Positions 22,916 through 32,355 are shown, counted from the first letter of the stretch. The stretch is DNA of 40,501 nucleotides from Nitrospirota bacterium (GCA_030682135.1 JAUXQT010000078.1:1-40501), one strand, 5' to 3'. A program made the numbers and translations. The notes: generated by a model from the sequence alone, not told the origin.

Positions 22916-25900
22916 ATGCCACGGACGAAGTCCATTGTTGTGTGCTGGCTCTTTGGGTTGGTCATTGGTATGCCAGGAGTGGGGCTGCAGCCAGTAATGG
23001 CGTCGGAGGTTTCTCACTTACCAGCAGCAGATGAATCTACAAAGGTGTCAGCTGTGTTGGTTTCGAGTTTGTCGGCGGGGGCGAACGTGCGAGTTGAAGA
23101 GGCTAGTGGCACCAAGATTCCACAATTGCCCGAAGAGGTAGCCGCAAAAGTGGGGAAAGTCGAGAAAGTTATTGATGTGCTCATGCACGTCAAGCCAGAG
23201 TTATTACCCGATCTTCAAATAGAGTTAGAGAAATTAGTAGAAATGGCTGAGTGGGTTCTCAGTGTCCGTCGGCACAATCAGGAAGAACAGTGGTGGGAGA
23301 CGATTGATGCGCGGCAACGGCTGGCAGATCTCCATGAGTGGGTCAAGTTGAGCTCTGCAGAGCGAGCAGAGTGGGCACGGGCGACATCTTTGAATAGCCA
23401 AGTACAAGAGCACTATCGAATGGGCCATTATACGGAGGCTCTACCGCTGGCGCAGCAGGTTTTGGTGATCCGGGAACAGGTACTGGGCCTTGCACATCCG
23501 TTAACTGCCGCGAGCCTAAATGACGTGGGGCTGTTGCACGAAGCGCAAGGGCACCATGACCAGGCTATTTCTCTGCATGAACGGGCATTGACGATTAGGG
23601 AACAGGTCCTGGGGACGATGCATCCTAGTACCGCTACAAGTCTACACAATTTGGCAATTGTTTACTGGGGGCAGGGTCAATATGCTCAGGCCCAACCACT
23701 CTATGAACGGGCGTTAGCAATTACTGAGCGGGCACAGGGGGCAACGCATCTTGAGTTTGCAATGACCTTGGATAACCTGGCGGTGCTTTATAAGGACCAG
23801 GGGAAGTATGCGCAGGCGTTGCCACTGTACGAGCAAGCGTTGGCGATTCGGGAGCAGGCGTTGGGGGCAGCGCATCAAGAAACGGCAATAAGTCTAAACA
23901 ACCTGGGGTTGTTGTATATGGCCCAGGGAGCCTATGCCAAGGCGTTGCCGTTGTATGAGCGGGCGCTGAGAATCATGGAGGAGGCTTTCGTCTCTGCGCA
24001 TCCGAGCGTGGCAACGTCCCTGAATAACCTGGCGTTGTTGTATGAGGCCCAGGGGGCCTATGCCAAGGCGTTACCGTTGTATGAGCGGGCGCTGAGAATC
24101 ACGGAGGAGGTCTTGGGGCCTGACCACCCCTTGACCGCTACGGTGTTGACGAACCTGGGCATACTGCGGTCGCTCTTCCAACCCGATGCGCAAGCCGCTC
24201 AATTCCTCTTCCGGGCTGTGCAGAGTAAATGGCGGTATCTGACCGATAGCTTTCCAACCCTCACGGCATCCCAACAGCAGCAGTTCCTGAAGAAGGAAGG
24301 GTTGGCCGAAAGCGGGTATGTGTGGCACCTGCTGGCGAAGGTACCGAGCTTGGATCGGGCGCTGGGGTATCAGGGCACGGTGCTCAGTAAGCACCTGCTG
24401 GCTGAAGCAATGCGGCAAGAGAACGGGGCGTTTCAACGGGTCTTGGCCGAGGCCCCGGCCGAGTGGCGAATTCTGTGGCGTGAGCGGGAGTCGCTCCGGC
24501 GTGACTATGCTACCCGCTCATTGCAGGAGTTGCCTGACAGCAAGTCTTTTCTTCATGACGAACCGCGCTTGGTGGCGGTCTCCTCCACGCGCGAGCTGGC
24601 GACACGTATAGAACAACTAGAGCAACACTTGCGGCGAGAATATCCACCCTATGTCCAGGCGGCGCGTCTCCAAGAGGTTACGGTCGAGCAGATCATCCAA
24701 AAGCTGCGGCCTGGCCATGCGCTGCTTGAGTATGTGCAGTTTCATCCCTATGACCCACAGACGAAACGATTAGCTGAGACCTGGCATTACGGCGTCTATG
24801 TCCTGCAGGGCGGTCCGGTTCCCGTCGTGGCGGTGGACTTAGGCGACGCCGCGCCGATCGATGCGGCCATCCGGCAGTTCCAGTCTGGCATGCAGGCGGC
24901 CATCGAGCGATTCAAAAGCGTGACGCCAAGTCGGGGGCAGGTCCGAAAGTCCGAAGCCACCCTCGCGGAGGCCTCATCAGCCCTGCGCAAGTTGGTCTGG
25001 CAGCCACTGGAGTCCCATCTCACGGGTGTGACGCGCGTCTACGTGGCGCCCGATGGGCTCCTGAGCCTGCTTCCATTTGAAGTGCTTGCCCATCAGACGA
25101 AAAAGGGCGGGTGGCAGTATCTGGCGGAAGAACGAGAGCTGCTCTATCTGAACACCGGGCGGGATCTCGCCCGCGTGGGCCTGACCACCGGGGCCGTCTC
25201 AGCATCCCCAGCCGCTCGCACCGCCGTGCTCGTCGGCAATCCCGCGTTCCAGGCCACACCCCGTGAGGTGGCCCGCGTGGTTGCCGGAATCAGCCCCTCA
25301 GGGACCATGGTCGCGCAATCCAAACAGGGAATTTCAGCCCCGACCCTAGGGGCCGTGACGGGGTCGCCGCGCCTGGAGCTTCCGCGCACGTGGCTGCCAG
25401 TGGAGGCGCTGGATGGGCTCGTGACGCGCGCCGAGACGCAATTGAAACTGGCCGGTTGGTCTGTGACGCGGGTGTGGCATGAGCAGGCCGTGGAAGAGGC
25501 CGTGCTCCGGCTTGAGGCGCCACGGATTCTTCAGTTTGCCACGCATGGCTATCTGCTCGATCGCCCGAAGACCGATGCAAGTGGATGGGACAACCCGCTC
25601 TTGCGCTCCATGCTCCTGATGACCGGTGTCAATCACGCTGATCCGAAGCAGGCTGTTTTCTATCGAGTCGGAAAGGATTTGCTGTCGGACACCGAGGCCC
25701 GCCAGCGGGGGCTCACGCCGGAGGCGCAACAACAGGCTCGCGTGGAGGTGGGCGACGGGGTACTGACGGCTTACGAAGTGACAGGGATGAATCTCCAAGG
25801 AACCGAACTCGTGAACCTGACCGCCTGTGAAACCGGGCAGGGGGAAGTGACCCCTGAGGGTGTTGCGGGGCTGCGACAGGCCTTCTTATTGGCCGGTGCA

Positions 25901-26260
25901 CGGGCGCTGACGATGAGCATGTGGGAAGTACCGGCCAAAGAGACCACGCAGCAGATCAGCGACTTCTATCAGCGCTGGCTGGGGGCCGAGAAGGGGAAGA
26001 AAAATAAGTCTCCGATGACCCGCTATGGGGCCTTTCGCCAGACCCAACAAGCGGCCCTTGCGAAGACCCGCAAGCAGTTCGAGGGAGCCGGTCATCCGTT
26101 CTACTGGGCCGGCGTCATCTACCTCGGTGACCCAGGCGATCTGCTGGCCTACCCGGATCAGGCTTCGAGTGCCACGTCAGCCGCCAAAATAAAAAAGATT
26201 GAGGAGCTTAACTCACCCAGGGGGCGCGAGACAAAGAGGAAGAACGGGTTAGATGAGTGA
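22916..26260 (+). CDS. Exported TPR-CHAT (caspase-like) protease
   Basis: This ~1114-residue protein has a signal-like N-terminus (IVVCWLFGLVIGMPGVG). A conserved EQWWETIDARQRLADL segment comes next, then about six 42-residue TPR units of the kinesin-light-chain type (for example SLNNLALLYEAQGAYAKALP). The C-terminal CHAT domain is a caspase-fold cysteine protease: H877 in LQFATHGYLLD and C971 in NLTACETGQGEV form the catalytic dyad, 94 residues apart. The end reads GHPFYWAGVIYLGDP. CHAT proteases are activated by partners and cleave specific proteins, as in Craspase. ATG 22916 fits the signal peptide, with TGAGG upstream; an upstream GTG at 22811 adds 35 unlikely residues. It lies about 200 bases after the trypsin gene on the same strand. 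Confidence 0.88.
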   Translation: MPRTKSIVVCWLFGLVIGMPGVGLQPVMASEVSHLPAADESTKVSAVLVSSLSAGANVRVEEASGTKIPQLPEEVAAKVGKVEKVIDVLMHVKPELLPDLQIELEKLVEMAEWVLSVRRHNQEEQWWETIDARQRLADLHEWVKLSSAERAEWARATSLNSQVQEHYRMGHYTEALPLAQQVLVIREQVLGLAHPLTAASLNDVGLLHEAQGHHDQAISLHERALTIREQVLGTMHPSTATSLHNLAIVYWGQGQYAQAQPLYERALAITERAQGATHLEFAMTLDNLAVLYKDQGKYAQALPLYEQALAIREQALGAAHQETAISLNNLGLLYMAQGAYAKALPLYERALRIMEEAFVSAHPSVATSLNNLALLYEAQGAYAKALPLYERALRITEEVLGPDHPLTATVLTNLGILRSLFQPDAQAAQFLFRAVQSKWRYLTDSFPTLTASQQQQFLKKEGLAESGYVWHLLAKVPSLDRALGYQGTVLSKHLLAEAMRQENGAFQRVLAEAPAEWRILWRERESLRRDYATRSLQELPDSKSFLHDEPRLVAVSSTRELATRIEQLEQHLRREYPPYVQAARLQEVTVEQIIQKLRPGHALLEYVQFHPYDPQTKRLAETWHYGVYVLQGGPVPVVAVDLGDAAPIDAAIRQFQSGMQAAIERFKSVTPSRGQVRKSEATLAEASSALRKLVWQPLESHLTGVTRVYVAPDGLLSLLPFEVLAHQTKKGGWQYLAEERELLYLNTGRDLARVGLTTGAVSASPAARTAVLVGNPAFQATPREVARVVAGISPSGTMVAQSKQGISAPTLGAVTGSPRLELPRTWLPVEALDGLVTRAETQLKLAGWSVTRVWHEQAVEEAVLRLEAPRILQFATHGYLLDRPKTDASGWDNPLLRSMLLMTGVNHADPKQAVFYRVGKDLLSDTEARQRGLTPEAQQQARVEVGDGVLTAYEVTGMNLQGTELVNLTACETGQGEVTPEGVAGLRQAFLLAGARALTMSMWEVPAKETTQQISDFYQRWLGAEKGKKNKSPMTRYGAFRQTQQAALAKTRKQFEGAGHPFYWAGVIYLGDPGDLLAYPDQASSATSAAKIKKIEELNSPRGRETKRKNGLDE

Positions 26261-26520
26261 ATGCATGGGGAATAGCGAGCCACGAACGCGCTCGTACGAC
26301 TGGAGAGGCGCAGGTTGCCAGGTCGTTGCGAAACGTGCCGTGGATGAACATCCCTACCTGGTCGCTTGCGGATGTTGTGAGCATTCACCGTAAGGATTTT
26401 GAACGGGTAGAAAATGGATAATGAAACGATTGTCTTTGGGGCATCATTGCCGGTCAAGCATTCAATAGTTACGCCAGACCCGATGTCTTATCGGTTCGTG
26501 ACTCCGGAAAGAGGGGTACT

Positions 26521-28443
26521 GTGAAAAGCCAACGTATTCGAAGTGTCACTGCAAGTGTCCTCTGTCTCTGTGCGTTGATCTCATTGTCCGGATGTAGTCT
26601 GGATTACGAGGGAGACAGAAGACGGGAACTCCAGAGAGCTCAAGAAGAGCAGGCTCGTCAAGTTCAAGCGCAATATCAATTGTATCAAGACGAAAAAGCA
26701 AATAGAGAAGCACAATTAAGGCCGCAAAAGCTGGTTGCTGGTTCCGTTTATGAGCTGGCTGAAAAAGCGATGAGTGAATTCAAGTACCGGGACGACATTG
26801 TGATGGTGATGTTTCTGACGCAAGGTGACGCGGGGGCCACACTCATGAGAGTGAAAGAGGCCATGCACACCTCTGACGAACATTCGGTCGTGAACCCGCA
26901 CTGGGTGGTTGGATTTCCAGGCGAAGCCGTAGACGTGCAGACCAATTGCGGCGTTGTTGTCGGTCACTGGTATTCCAGTGAAGGGTATCCTTCTCGCGCG
27001 CCATGGGAAAGAATTATGGACGGAGTATTGGCGGGGGAAACGACGGCAGCCACCTACCTCTACTCGCATAAAGGAGAATTCATGTTGACCGAAGGCGGGC
27101 AGCTTGAGATGGATGTGCTGCAAAGCGTCTGCTTTTCTGAACGGACGTTGAGCGCGCCCTATTTCAATGCGTTTGGCGCCCCCGCCGGAAAGAATCGTCC
27201 GACAATCTCCCGGACGACGCAGCAGCCAATGCCAGCGCGATTCACTCAAATCTATACGCCGGCCATGGACCTTGCTGCAAAGGAATTAAAGGGCGACACG
27301 TTCGTGGGAAGCGCGTGCAGCAAAACATTGGATCTTGAGATCAGCGTGACCGATGTCGCTCTTAATAATCCCAAGGAACAGAATAATCCGGTATTCCTGG
27401 TTCGTGGATCCATGAAAGTGGCTCGTGGGTCAAAGGTCTCCTCGCAGGTTGCAGTGATGGGAGCGATCTCCCGAGCGCACGGTGTTTTGAACCTTGTCGA
27501 TCAGAAAGAGGGTTCGAAGCCACTCCCTGGTAAGGTCCATCTCTCTCTTTTTAGAGATGATGACGGCGCAGGATGGGAAGGGATGATTGAGGGTGTCGGG
27601 GAGAAAGGCTGTGATGACGTTCGACTTACAAGCAAGAACGGAAAGAAGTTAATCGCATTTCCCAAGATGACGGGCGATGTCGCCTTCAACCATTCCAATC
27701 CGAAGATGGCACCTGCGTTGAGGCTGTATCCGCTGTATTGGCTCCAAGTGGCAGAAGCTCGTGGCAGTGTCGATGCGACCTATTACCTTGGCGAGCTATA
27801 CGAACAACGCGGAGAATATTTGCGGGCGCTTCAATATTACCAGGCAGCCACTACCACATACGACGATGCCAGAGCTCAGGCGGCATTGGGACGCATGTAC
27901 GAAAAGGGCAAGGGAGTCACGGCGGATAGCGCGAAAGCCCAGCAGTGGAGCAGCTTGGCAAGAAACACATGGCTGAACGCTGCAAGGGTGTGTCGGTCGC
28001 CTCAATTAAGAGACATTATCCGACGGCGCGCAACGCAGTCCTATAGACAGAATAAGAAGACGATTGAGGCCGGTAGGGCTGCGACTGGTGTGAGTGCCGA
28101 TATGGGAGCGGTCACAATAAGCAAAGTTACCCCGGAACAGGTTCTTTCGCTGGCCAAGCCGTTCCTATGCCAGGCTAAAGGGGGATTCGAGAATCCAAAC
28201 GTTCAGATGGAGATCCCAGCATCAGAGGTCACCGTCTGGAGGGACCAATATGGCCGCGAAACGTATACCGACAACTCGATGGCCCGAGCCGCGTCTGTAT
28301 TGACGCAATTATATGGGAATCATGCCGCCAGAAATACGGCTCGCTACTACACGTTTCTCATTGATCCACTAGACAAGGGCCGCTACAAGGTTTTGTACCC
28401 AGGAGCCTCCGGCATTGAATCAGAGGTGATGGATTTGAATTAA
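26521..28443 (+). CDS. Lipoprotein with C-terminal Sel1/TPR repeats
   Basis: This 640-residue protein starts with GTG, preceded by an AAAGAGG site. It has a lipoprotein signal with LSGC and the lipidated Cys at position 25. A charged coiled-coil-like stretch follows (EGDRRRELQRAQEEQARQ). The centre (residues ~60-390) is a long region I do not recognise. At ~395-480 come Sel1/TPR units (ATYYLGELYEQRGEYLRALQ and AQAALGRMYEKGKGVTADSA), then another unknown region with few repeats. Position and orientation make it the fourth gene of the sigma-trypsin-CHAT series, about 260 bases after the CHAT stop (that gap holds nothing recognisable). A substrate or sensor role is possible but unproven. Confidence 0.75.
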   Translation: MKSQRIRSVTASVLCLCALISLSGCSLDYEGDRRRELQRAQEEQARQVQAQYQLYQDEKANREAQLRPQKLVAGSVYELAEKAMSEFKYRDDIVMVMFLTQGDAGATLMRVKEAMHTSDEHSVVNPHWVVGFPGEAVDVQTNCGVVVGHWYSSEGYPSRAPWERIMDGVLAGETTAATYLYSHKGEFMLTEGGQLEMDVLQSVCFSERTLSAPYFNAFGAPAGKNRPTISRTTQQPMPARFTQIYTPAMDLAAKELKGDTFVGSACSKTLDLEISVTDVALNNPKEQNNPVFLVRGSMKVARGSKVSSQVAVMGAISRAHGVLNLVDQKEGSKPLPGKVHLSLFRDDDGAGWEGMIEGVGEKGCDDVRLTSKNGKKLIAFPKMTGDVAFNHSNPKMAPALRLYPLYWLQVAEARGSVDATYYLGELYEQRGEYLRALQYYQAATTTYDDARAQAALGRMYEKGKGVTADSAKAQQWSSLARNTWLNAARVCRSPQLRDIIRRRATQSYRQNKKTIEAGRAATGVSADMGAVTISKVTPEQVLSLAKPFLCQAKGGFENPNVQMEIPASEVTVWRDQYGRETYTDNSMARAASVLTQLYGNHAARNTARYYTFLIDPLDKGRYKVLYPGASGIESEVMDLN

Positions 28444-28449
28444 CCCAGG

Positions 28450-28531
28450 TCCCAAACCCGCAAACAGTTTGAGGGGGTCGGCCATCCGCTCTACTGAGTC
28501 GGGGTGATTTATCTCGGTGATCCGTGAGGGA
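28450..28531 (+). pseudogene. Decayed C-terminal fragment of a CHAT protease
   Basis: The frame from 28453 reads QTRKQFEGVGHPLY, stop, VGVIYLGDP, stop, GM. This corresponds to the CHAT C-terminus at about 26075-26150 (KTRKQFEGAGHPFYWAGVIYLGDPGDL), with the Trp codon changed to TGA and the Gly codon after LGDP also TGA. Codon usage differs in many third positions, so it is an older duplicate, not a recent copy. The remaining 28444-28695 sequence holds no gene. Confidence 0.75.
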
Positions 28532-28758
28532 TGCCGATGGAAACGCCTCAAGCTCAAGGGGCGACGTCAATAAAACAAGAGAACGACGTTAGCTTCTCTC
28601 TCGTGGCAAGACGGAGTCTCTAAGCGGCCTAAGCGATACTGTAGATGATGAATGATGAGTGGTTACAAAGACAGTGTATGACAGTTGGCCATTTCTGACC
28701 CTCCCCTGATTTCATAGACACCTCCATAAGTGGGAGAATCATGAAATTGGAGGTCAGT

Positions 28759-29055
28759 ATGCCCAAAACAACACGGCGTCAGTTTACCGACGCCTTCAAG
28801 TCCGAGGCTGTCCGGCTCACGCGGGAATCGGGTCGACCGGTGGCTCAGGTGGCGCGGGAACTCGGTATTTCAGACAATGTGCTATATCGCTGGAGGAGCG
28901 AGCAGCAACAGGTCGACTCCCAGGGCCGCACGCGCCAGGCGGTGCGGGCCGAGCAGGACGAACTGACACGGCTCAAACGAGAAAACGAGACGCTGCGGAA
29001 GGAGCGGGATTTTTTAAAACGTGCGGCGGCGTTCTTCGCGAGGGAATCCCAATGA
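28759..29055 (+). CDS. IS3-family transposase OrfA
   Basis: This 98-residue helix-turn-helix protein binds the IS ends. It carries RRQFTDAFKSEAVRLTRESG, then VAQVARELGISDNVLYRWRS and a C-terminal leucine-zipper-like helix (LTRLKRENETLRKERDFLKR) for multimerisation. ATG 28759 follows a GGAGG site; the frame also opens at 28741. A T TTT TTA slippery heptamer at 29010-29016, in phase with OrfA, allows a -1 shift into OrfB, whose frame is open without a stop from there. The fusion protein OrfAB would be the active transposase, as usual for this family. Confidence 0.9.
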   Translation: MPKTTRRQFTDAFKSEAVRLTRESGRPVAQVARELGISDNVLYRWRSEQQQVDSQGRTRQAVRAEQDELTRLKRENETLRKERDFLKRAAAFFARESQ

Positions 29056-29915
29056 GATACCGCGCAATTCAGGAACATGACCGTCGCTATCCGATCCGGC
29101 TGATGTGCCGCGCTCTTGCGGTCTCGGCGGCGGGCTATTATGCGTGGCGCTCACGGCCTGAGAGTGCCCGGTCGGTGTCTGCCCAGACCGTGCTCTCAGC
29201 CATCCGGGTGATCCATCGAGAATCCCGCGAGACCTACGGCAGTCCCAGTATCTGGGATGCGCTGCTCAAGCAGGGCCATCGCATCGGCGAACATCGCGTC
29301 GCCCGGCTGATGCGCCAGGACGGCATTCGGGCCAAGACCGTGAAAAAGTGGCGTGCCACCACCCAATCCCAGCATCGGTTCCCCGTAGCGGCGAACACCC
29401 TCAATCGCCAGTTCACGGTCGAGTCTCCGAATCGGGTCTGGGCCGGGGACCTCACCTACGTGTGGACCACTGAGGGCTGGCTCTACCTGGCCGTGATCCT
29501 TGATCTGTACTCGCGCCTCGTGGTCGGCTGGGCGATGGACCATCGGCTGACCGTGGAACTGGCCGAGCAGGCCCTCACGATGGCGCTGGTAAACCGGAAC
29601 CCACAGGCCGGGCTTCTGCACCACTCGGATCGCGGTAGTCAGTATGCAGCTACGCGCTACCAGCGGCTACTCGGCGAGCATGGCATCACCCCCAGCATGA
29701 GCCGCACCGGCAACTGCTGGGACAATGCCTGCGTCGAAAGCTTCTTCGGGACACTCAAGCGCGAGCTCGTGTACCATCGGCGCTACGAAACTCGTGAAGC
29801 CGCGAGACAGGATATCTTCGAGTACATTGAGGTGTTCTATAACCGGAGACGCCGTCACTCGACCCTCGGCTATGACTCCCCAGCCGAGTTCGAAGCGAGA
29901 ACGGCAGTTGCTTAA
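29052..29915 (+). CDS. IS3-family transposase OrfB (DDE integrase core)
   Basis: This 287-residue retroviral-integrase-type protein has the DDE catalytic triad in its three motifs: WAGDLTYVWTTEGWLYLAV (first Asp), LLHHSDRGSQYA (second Asp) and NCWDNACVESFFGTLKREL (Glu). An N-terminal HTH_21-like region (YGSPSIWDALLKQGHRIGEH) precedes the core. It overlaps the orfA stop codon by ATGA. The core length is complete, so the element could be active with OrfAB made by frameshifting. Confidence 0.92.
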   Translation: MRYRAIQEHDRRYPIRLMCRALAVSAAGYYAWRSRPESARSVSAQTVLSAIRVIHRESRETYGSPSIWDALLKQGHRIGEHRVARLMRQDGIRAKTVKKWRATTQSQHRFPVAANTLNRQFTVESPNRVWAGDLTYVWTTEGWLYLAVILDLYSRLVVGWAMDHRLTVELAEQALTMALVNRNPQAGLLHHSDRGSQYAATRYQRLLGEHGITPSMSRTGNCWDNACVESFFGTLKRELVYHRRYETREAARQDIFEYIEVFYNRRRRHSTLGYDSPAEFEARTAVA

Positions 29916-30043
29916 CCAGGTGTCCACGGAATTGGGGGAAGGTCATCGAGTATCTCGTTCTCAGTTTATCATGATCTCTTGTGAAAGAAGCTTCTGGGGA
30001 GAGTGGCGCGATGAAGTCTAGTGTTCAAAGCGGAGAAGGATGG

Positions 30044-32239
30044 GTGAAAAACATATTGTTAATACTTAGTATTTTATTGTTATTCATGGCTAGTCCTTGT
30101 TTTGCTGGTTTGAATGACGGAGAGGCTGCTCTTGAGTCTGGCGACTATGCGACGGCGTTACAATGGTTTAGACCATTAGCTGACCAAGGGGATGCAGACG
30201 CCCAGTACAACCTTGGGTTTCTATATGCTACGGGTCGGGGGGTGTCGCAGGACGAGGCGCAGGCGGCAGGGTGGTACCGGAAAGCCGCTGACCAGGGGCA
30301 GGCCACTGCCCAGAACAACCTTGGGGTTCTATATGCCACGGGTCGGGGAGTGCCACAGGACTATGCCCAGGCTAAGGTGTGGTACCGGAAAGCTGCTGAC
30401 CAGGGGCAGGCCACTGCCCAGTACAACCTCGGGGTTCTATATGCCACGGGTCGGGGAGTGCCGCAGGACGAGGCGCAGGCGGCAAGGTGGTACTGGAAAG
30501 CCGCTGATCAGGGGCAGGCCACTGCCCAGTACAACCTCGGGCTTCTATATGCCACGGGTCGGGGAGTGCTACAGGACGAGGCGCAGGCGGCAGGGTGGTA
30601 CCGGAAAGCCGCTGACCAGGGGGATGCAGACGCTCAGTACAACCTCGGGCTTCTATATGCCACGGGTCGGGGAGTACCACAGGACTATGCCCAGGCTAAG
30701 GTGTGGTACCGGAAAGCCGCTGACCAGGGGCACACCATTGCACAGTCTAGCCTTAGCAGCGCTCAAGAAACCAATACGGTTGCTGTTGTAGAAGCCTTGG
30801 ACGAGGATCTATTTACCATACACGCTATTCAATATTTATATGACACGTGGCCAGACGATTTCCAAAATACTAGCAACCTCGTTCAGCAACTACAGCAGGT
30901 TGACAGGAGGGTATCTGCTTTAAAAGCTGGGGCTGAAATGCGGAAAGCGGACAGCAAAGTAATGCAATTGATCGACGACTGTCGTGCGCTGATCGTTGCT
31001 TACGAAACATACCTTCATCAGGTCGGAGCAATTGATAATGCTAGCAGAACTGCGAAGAGTTCGGATGGAATCTCTACATTAAGTGCATCACTGAAAAACG
31101 GTGTAGAAGGAGCCTCATCCGCTTATAAAAGAGGTTATGACGATCAACAATCAGCTGGAATCGGCGTGGCATTCGGTTTGATTACGGTATTCTACGAAGG
31201 GTATTCAAAAGAGCAGCAACGAAATGAGGAGCAACGGTCTCGGCTCAAAGAAGCATCAGCCACCTTGAAGCGCATTTCTCAAGATATTGGCGATCGATCC
31301 AAGTTGCGGGTTGAGTCGCTGACATTGGATAGGCGATGGGCTAAGGGTGAAGCGGGGCTTGACGGATTCACTGTACAGAAAATGAGCGAAGCTCTAGCGC
31401 GTAGGCCGCGTGATCTGTTCTTGCGCGTACGAAATGCGGCACTGCGCGATGGAAGCCAATCATCCATCGCCATACTCGGCGATGCAGAAACCTGCGTTAA
31501 TGCCTATTTACAAGTACCCGCCACTCCGGCGTTTGATGAATTCCGCCGTCTGTTTCTTGCGCATGCCGCAGAAATTGCTGCTGAGGGTGCCATTAAGGGT
31601 TTGCAAGATTCTTCTTATTCCAGTGCTCCGTCATTGCATGGGAAACGGGCTGTGGAAATTGTGCAACTATATCTTTCCCTGCAAGGTGCAGATATGGCGT
31701 TTGGATATCTGCACCTTGCCCGGTCAATGGCGGCGACAGGCAATATCAATGGTGCCATTGTAGCGGCAAACAAAGTCCCAGAATCGCACTGGACTGCAGC
31801 CTATCGATTTATTTATGCCAGGCTAATGAGCATAAGCGGCGATACGGATCGGGCACTGAGTTGGCTCCGTTCTGCGTTTGCACATGGGCACACAGGTGTT
31901 GGTTATGCAAAGGCAAGTCCAGATTTTAAGAATGTTCGTGCTAAGCTGTCGAAGCAATTCGAAGAGATTACAAAGGTCAATTGGAAGTGGATAATTAATT
32001 GGGGTTTTCGCATCAACAATGACACCATTACACTCAGGAATAATTCCGCGTTTCCTATTACGAATGTCATATTGGGGGTGACTGTTTCGTCCTCAGGCTA
32101 TCCCGACTGGGAAGGTGAATTCAAAACAGAGTACGTTCCAGGAGGAGGTTCTGTTACATGGAAGCTCGATGTTTCTGGAATTACTTCTCGCGGCTGGGAC
32201 TACAAAGGGTATGGCAATATAGCTTGCGATCAGTGTTGA
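30044..32239 (+). CDS. Exported Sel1-repeat protein
   Basis: From GTG 30044 this is a 731-residue protein with a classic signal peptide (KNILLILSILLLFMASPCFA). Five near-identical 36-residue Sel1 repeats follow (YNLGxLYATGRGVPQDxAQA), encoded by 108-bp units at 30191-30730, plus flanking partial units. Sel1 repeats form superhelical protein-binding surfaces. The remaining ~480 residues hold a helical middle and an unrecognised C-terminal segment ending in NDTITLRNNSAFPITNVILG, beta-rich in appearance. The 30044 start is preferred because GGAG lies 8 bases upstream and gives a clean signal peptide; ATG 30011 and GTG 29981 are alternatives. Its DNA after the repeats is more AT-rich than the left part of the window. 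Function unknown. Confidence 0.8.
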   Translation: MKNILLILSILLLFMASPCFAGLNDGEAALESGDYATALQWFRPLADQGDADAQYNLGFLYATGRGVSQDEAQAAGWYRKAADQGQATAQNNLGVLYATGRGVPQDYAQAKVWYRKAADQGQATAQYNLGVLYATGRGVPQDEAQAARWYWKAADQGQATAQYNLGLLYATGRGVLQDEAQAAGWYRKAADQGDADAQYNLGLLYATGRGVPQDYAQAKVWYRKAADQGHTIAQSSLSSAQETNTVAVVEALDEDLFTIHAIQYLYDTWPDDFQNTSNLVQQLQQVDRRVSALKAGAEMRKADSKVMQLIDDCRALIVAYETYLHQVGAIDNASRTAKSSDGISTLSASLKNGVEGASSAYKRGYDDQQSAGIGVAFGLITVFYEGYSKEQQRNEEQRSRLKEASATLKRISQDIGDRSKLRVESLTLDRRWAKGEAGLDGFTVQKMSEALARRPRDLFLRVRNAALRDGSQSSIAILGDAETCVNAYLQVPATPAFDEFRRLFLAHAAEIAAEGAIKGLQDSSYSSAPSLHGKRAVEIVQLYLSLQGADMAFGYLHLARSMAATGNINGAIVAANKVPESHWTAAYRFIYARLMSISGDTDRALSWLRSAFAHGHTGVGYAKASPDFKNVRAKLSKQFEEITKVNWKWIINWGFRINNDTITLRNNSAFPITNVILGVTVSSSGYPDWEGEFKTEYVPGGGSVTWKLDVSGITSRGWDYKGYGNIACDQC
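30191..30730 (+). repeat. Five 108-bp tandem coding repeats (Sel1 units)
   Basis: Units start at 30191, 30299, 30407, 30515 and 30623 with an exact 108-base period. They share long identical stretches such as CTATATGCCACGGGTCGGGG. Nucleotide identity is much higher than protein conservation requires, pointing to recent duplication or gene conversion. The unit number may vary between strains. Confidence 0.85.
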
Positions 32240-32355
32240 AGTGAAGGGTCTGATAACAGCCTAACTGTCCGGTAGGGAAACCCGTGCAGCATAACCACTG
32301 ATGTTTGTCCAATTCGGAGACGGCTCTTAACTATGACTGATAGCTTGTTAGTTGG

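Larger units (their letters stand above)
28696..29945 (+). mobile_element. IS3-family insertion sequence, apparently intact
   Basis: The left end (28696) starts TGACCCTCCCCTGATTTC and the right end (29945) reads inward TGACCTTCCCCCAATTCC, each with a GACACCT block, giving imperfect ~28-bp inverted repeats with terminal TG...CA. It is about 1250 bp with overlapping orfA and orfB. No 3- or 4-base target duplication is seen (left flank ATTTC, right flank TCGAG), so one flank may have been lost by recombination. It lies directly after the CHAT relic. Confidence 0.85.

Noticed and set aside
30190-30730. Regular 108-base repeats considered as a CRISPR array or satellite
   Set aside because: The units are contiguous and coding, with no spacers, and translate to Sel1 repeats.
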